Notes under the pieces: model-generated | Databases searched by the model: none | The model's input: the letters and a program-made list of their open reading frames with translations, nothing else | What the model was told of the DNA's origin: nothing | Made by a program: the position numbers and the translations under genes | In this document: one piece after another, positions 6,200 through 7,940 of the stretch | Layout of the letters: each line of letters begins with the position of its first letter | How positions within the stretch are numbered: the stretch's first letter is position 1 | Assembly (NCBI GenBank): GCA_021129535.1 | Contig: JAJOLB010000024.1 | Coordinates: 7,385-15,324, forward strand | Direction: 5' to 3' | DNA: 7,940 nt | From: Minisyncoccota bacterium | GTDB taxonomy: Bacteria; Patescibacteriota; Minisyncoccia; Phycocordibacterales; UBA1006

Positions 6200-7312
6200 T
6201 TATTGAGAAAGTAGCTCAACAAGTTCAGCCTTTTTCAAGGCACTGTAACCAGATAAACCTCGCTCCTTTGCAGCGGCTTGTAGTTCAGTAATCTTTAATT
6301 TAGTATAATCAATTTCAATTGAATTATCGGAATCAGAAGCTTGCTCCTTTTTTTGTTCAGTATCTTTTTCTTCACTCTCTTCTTCGTCTGATTCATCAAA
6401 TTCCTGAATCAAATGTTTTTCCATGATAAGTTTAATTGCCTTTAATAACATTTTTGAAACATCATCATAAACATTTAAATCACTGATTTCAGATAATTCA
6501 AACCAACGAACGTCATCCAAGCCACCTGACTCAGTATCAAGTGTTGGTTTTGTATAAACAGAGGCTGCTAAAAAATATTGCACCTGTTTACGGACAGCGC
6601 CGCGCTCTGGTGGATAGGCAATGTATTCATTTTCACCTAATTTTTCTTCTATTGAAATACTCCAATCTGTTTCCTCCTTGATTGCACGTATAGTTCCATT
6701 TTCAGTAGTTTCACCTTCTCTTATTCCCCCTTTTGCAAGAGTCCAATATCCAAAAATATCATGAACCATTCCAATTCGAATAATTCTATGTTCATCAATA
6801 CTGTATACAACAGCTGAACCTTTTTGATCAATTTCCATTTCTTCTAACGGAATGGTTTTAGATTTCTTATCCTTGAAATCTTTTCCTGGTTCGCCAAGCT
6901 CCTTGTAAACAGCACCGATAACACCATTTATAAAACGTCCTGATTTTCCACCACCAAATTGTTTTGCTAATTCAACAGCCTCGTTAATAGCTACTTTTGC
7001 TGGAACTTGCTCCTTGTCAACAAAGAGCATTTCATACATTCCCAAACGTAAAATATTTCTATCAATAATAGTCATCTTTGCAAGAGTCCAGTCCGGTGCA
7101 GCCTTTTCAATAATTTCATCAATAAGAACGCGCTTTTTTTTAATGTCCTGAAAAATAGTAAAAACATCCTCATTAACCTCTGATGATATAGAGAGAAATG
7201 ATGATGTATTATATTGGATTGATTCTTTTACATCGTATGATACAAAATTTCGTATATCCCATTCAAAAAGTGTTTGTAATACAATTGATCTATAAAGGTG
7301 CCTGTTTGCCAT
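6200..7312 (-). CDS. nusB: NusB antitermination factor fused to Nudix and Rho-N/SAP-like domains
   Basis: The protein is 370 aa, against about 140 for ordinary NusB. Domain 1 (1-140) is NusB, which binds boxA RNA with S10 in rRNA antitermination: ANRHLYRSIVLQTLFEWD, DRNILRLGMYEML (84-96), VAINEAVELAKQFGGG (107-122), GRFINGVIGAVYKELG. Domain 2 (about 160-300) is Nudix-like. Its box begins G195 and fits Gx5E (Glu201), x7, then RAIKEETDW (209-217). The metal-binding Glu213/Glu214 remain, but the usual Glu after Arg is Ala210 and the usual Gly is Asp216. An acidic linker (301-333) leads to a 35-residue Rho-N/SAP-like helical motif (336-370) with KERGLSGYSALKKAELVELL. The start at 7312 (MANRHLY) fits NusB; 7333 would place the -10 hexamer inside the gene. 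Nudix activity is unproven; the last motif may bind nucleic acid. Confidence 0.9.
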   Translation of the reverse strand: MANRHLYRSIVLQTLFEWDIRNFVSYDVKESIQYNTSSFLSISSEVNEDVFTIFQDIKKKRVLIDEIIEKAAPDWTLAKMTIIDRNILRLGMYEMLFVDKEQVPAKVAINEAVELAKQFGGGKSGRFINGVIGAVYKELGEPGKDFKDKKSKTIPLEEMEIDQKGSAVVYSIDEHRIIRIGMVHDIFGYWTLAKGGIREGETTENGTIRAIKEETDWSISIEEKLGENEYIAYPPERGAVRKQVQYFLAASVYTKPTLDTESGGLDDVRWFELSEISDLNVYDDVSKMLLKAIKLIMEKHLIQEFDESDEEESEEKDTEQKKEQASDSDNSIEIDYTKLKITELQAAAKERGLSGYSALKKAELVELLSQ

Positions 7313-7321
7313 AATGTCATT

Positions 7322-7327
7322 ATTATA
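7322..7327 (-). promoter_or_regulatory. -10 element of the nusB-rnc unit
   Basis: A perfect TATAAT on the minus strand, 9 nt before the nusB ATG at 7312, implying a leaderless or near-leaderless transcript. A TTGTCA at 7341-7346 resembles a -35 but sits only 13 nt away, too close for normal spacing. The upstream rpmF terminator supports an independent promoter here. Confidence 0.55.
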
Positions 7328-7370
7328 CAGCATTTTATTATGACAAGCGAGGAGTAATTTATGTAAAATA

Positions 7371-7394
7371 AAAAATCAGAATATTCTGATTTTT
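7371..7394 (-). terminator. Intrinsic terminator of rpmF
   Basis: A perfect 24-nt palindrome (AAAAATCAGAAT/ATTCTGATTTTT) lies 21 nt past the rpmF stop. On the minus strand it is followed by further T residues (TTTTTTATTTT in all). It separates rpmF from the nusB promoter. The symmetrical A/T ends would also permit termination in the plus direction, but no plus-strand gene enters it. Confidence 0.8.
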
Positions 7395-7415
7395 ACCCAT
7401 AAACAAATAAAAGTT

Positions 7416-7643
7416 TTATGCAGCTTTTTTAACAGCCTTTGCTGCCTTTGCTGCCTTTTTAGTTGCTATTTTTGCAATGTCGATGACTTGACGTCCTCGA
7501 TACATTCCTGTTTCCATATTCACTCGGTGACGTAGTGATGAAGTGTTTGTTTTTTCATCAACAGTAATAGCATTAGCCTTTAATGCGTGATGTGAACGCC
7601 GATTTTTTGTGTGCGCTCGTGTATGTCTCATTCTAATAACCAT
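7416..7643 (-). CDS. rpmF: Ribosomal protein L32 (bL32)
   Basis: This is a small basic protein of the large ribosomal subunit. The 75 aa begin MVIRMRHTRAHTKNRRSHHALKA, which matches the conserved basic N-terminus of bL32 (RMRHTRSHxxxRRSHHAL type). The central part (SSLRHRVNMETGMYRGRQVID, read in parts at 35-55) corresponds to the HRVCPxCGYYxGR region of other L32 proteins, but with no cysteine at all, so this is the zinc-free form. The tail KKAAKAAKAVKKAA is a low-complexity Lys/Ala extension. The first Met is preferred because a -10 hexamer lies 9 nt upstream; Met5 (MRHTRAH) is an alternative. It sits between rnhB and nusB with its own promoter and terminator. Confidence 0.93.
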   Translation of the reverse strand: MVIRMRHTRAHTKNRRSHHALKANAITVDEKTNTSSLRHRVNMETGMYRGRQVIDIAKIATKKAAKAAKAVKKAA

Positions 7644-7652
7644 AATAGATAC

Positions 7653-7680
7653 AGTATACGTATATCGATATTTTTAGCAA
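7653..7680 (-). promoter_or_regulatory. Promoter of rpmF
   Basis: On the minus strand TTGCTA (7675-7680) is a 4/6 match to the -35 consensus. A 16-nt spacer follows, then TATACT (7653-7658), ending 9 nt before the ATG. The expected start point leaves almost no leader. Confidence 0.6.
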
Positions 7681-7714
7681 GAAAAAAACCTCTATAAATA
7701 TTAAGCTTTTTATA

Positions 7715-7940
7715 TTACTTTATCCATGATTTTCTATGTATTTCACAGAGTCCATTTTCCTCTATATTTTCATAGTGTTTTTTTGTTCCGTAGCCTTTAT
7801 GTTGTTCAAATCCATAGTTTGGATATTTTTCAGATAATTTCTTCATCTGATTATCGCGTGCAACCTTTGCAGCAACGGACGCTGCACCAATGAGCCAGTT
7901 TTTTGAATCCCCTTTTATAATTACCTCCTGATTAAATTCA
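7715..7940 (-). CDS. rnhB: Ribonuclease HII, C-terminal part
   Basis: This enzyme removes RNA from RNA-DNA hybrids and misincorporated ribonucleotides from DNA. Only the last 74 residues are in the window; the N-terminus with the first Asp-Glu pair lies beyond 7940. Visible family features are IIKGDSKNWLIGAASVAAKVARDNQM, read in parts (7-32), with the conserved GD and the AKVxRD block that contribute active-site acids and substrate contacts, then YPNYGFEQHKGYGTKKHY (39-56) and the terminal IHRKSW (68-72). The stop TAA is at 7715-7717. The rpmF promoter lies in the 71-nt gap that follows. No convincing terminator hairpin is seen in that gap, so some read-through into rpmF is possible. Confidence 0.93.
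   Translation of the reverse strand, partial: EFNQEVIIKGDSKNWLIGAASVAAKVARDNQMKKLSEKYPNYGFEQHKGYGTKKHYENIEENGLCEIHRKSWIK

Noticed and set aside
7659..7714. Terminator after rnhB
   Set aside because: There is a T-run on the minus strand near 7681-7687, but no convincing stem precedes it.
1..7940. CRISPR array, tRNA, rRNA or insertion sequence
   Set aside because: No regularly spaced repeats, cloverleaf-like sequence, rRNA-conserved blocks or transposase motifs were found on either strand.

Overview
The window is AT-rich and densely packed with housekeeping genes. It looks like a chromosomal segment from a small-genome bacterium, most likely of the Candidate Phyla Radiation (Patescibacteria, Parcubacteria-like). 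The grounds are a short SMC protein with no recognisable hinge, a cysteine-free ribosomal protein L32, a NusB fused to extra domains, almost no Shine-Dalgarno sequences, and a hypothetical protein of a type I associate with CPR genomes. The genes read normally with the standard bacterial code, so TGA recoding is not needed. The lineage call is inference from gene character, because no rRNA is present.

Layout: (a) 1-722, minus strand, a protein with a conserved C-terminal frame around a polymorphic-looking stretch. It resembles the variable protein of a diversity-generating retroelement (DGR), and its 3' end is followed by small hairpins at the window edge. (b) 723-926, a divergent intergenic region with a nested inverted-repeat cluster. 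(c) 927-2348, plus strand, pyruvate kinase. It converges on smc across a bidirectional terminator at 2350-2384. (d) 2378-4642, minus strand, mini-SMC. (e) 4713-5460, a self-contained plus-strand unit: a strong promoter, a ~110-nt structured leader, a predicted lipoprotein gene and its own terminator. It sits between rnc and smc, which are neighbours in many bacteria. (f) 5479-7333, minus strand, a two-gene unit of nusB (fused to a Nudix domain and a Rho-N/SAP-like tail) followed by rnc. (g) 7371-7680, rpmF with its own promoter and terminator. (h) 7715-7940, the C-terminal end of ribonuclease HII (rnhB), cut by the window.

The minus-strand genes rnhB, rpmF, nusB, rnc and smc form a core information-processing neighbourhood: RNA removal from DNA, ribosome assembly, transcription antitermination, rRNA processing and chromosome organisation. 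Four genes (pyk, smc, nusB, rpmF) have a -10-like hexamer only 8-12 nt before the ATG, which suggests leaderless or nearly leaderless mRNAs. The lipoprotein gene breaks this pattern with its long structured leader.

Most worth following up are the putative DGR target gene, the lipoprotein unit with its long leader hairpin, the NusB-Nudix-Rho_N fusion, and the hinge-less SMC. No tRNA, rRNA, CRISPR array, transposase or reverse transcriptase is visible in the window.
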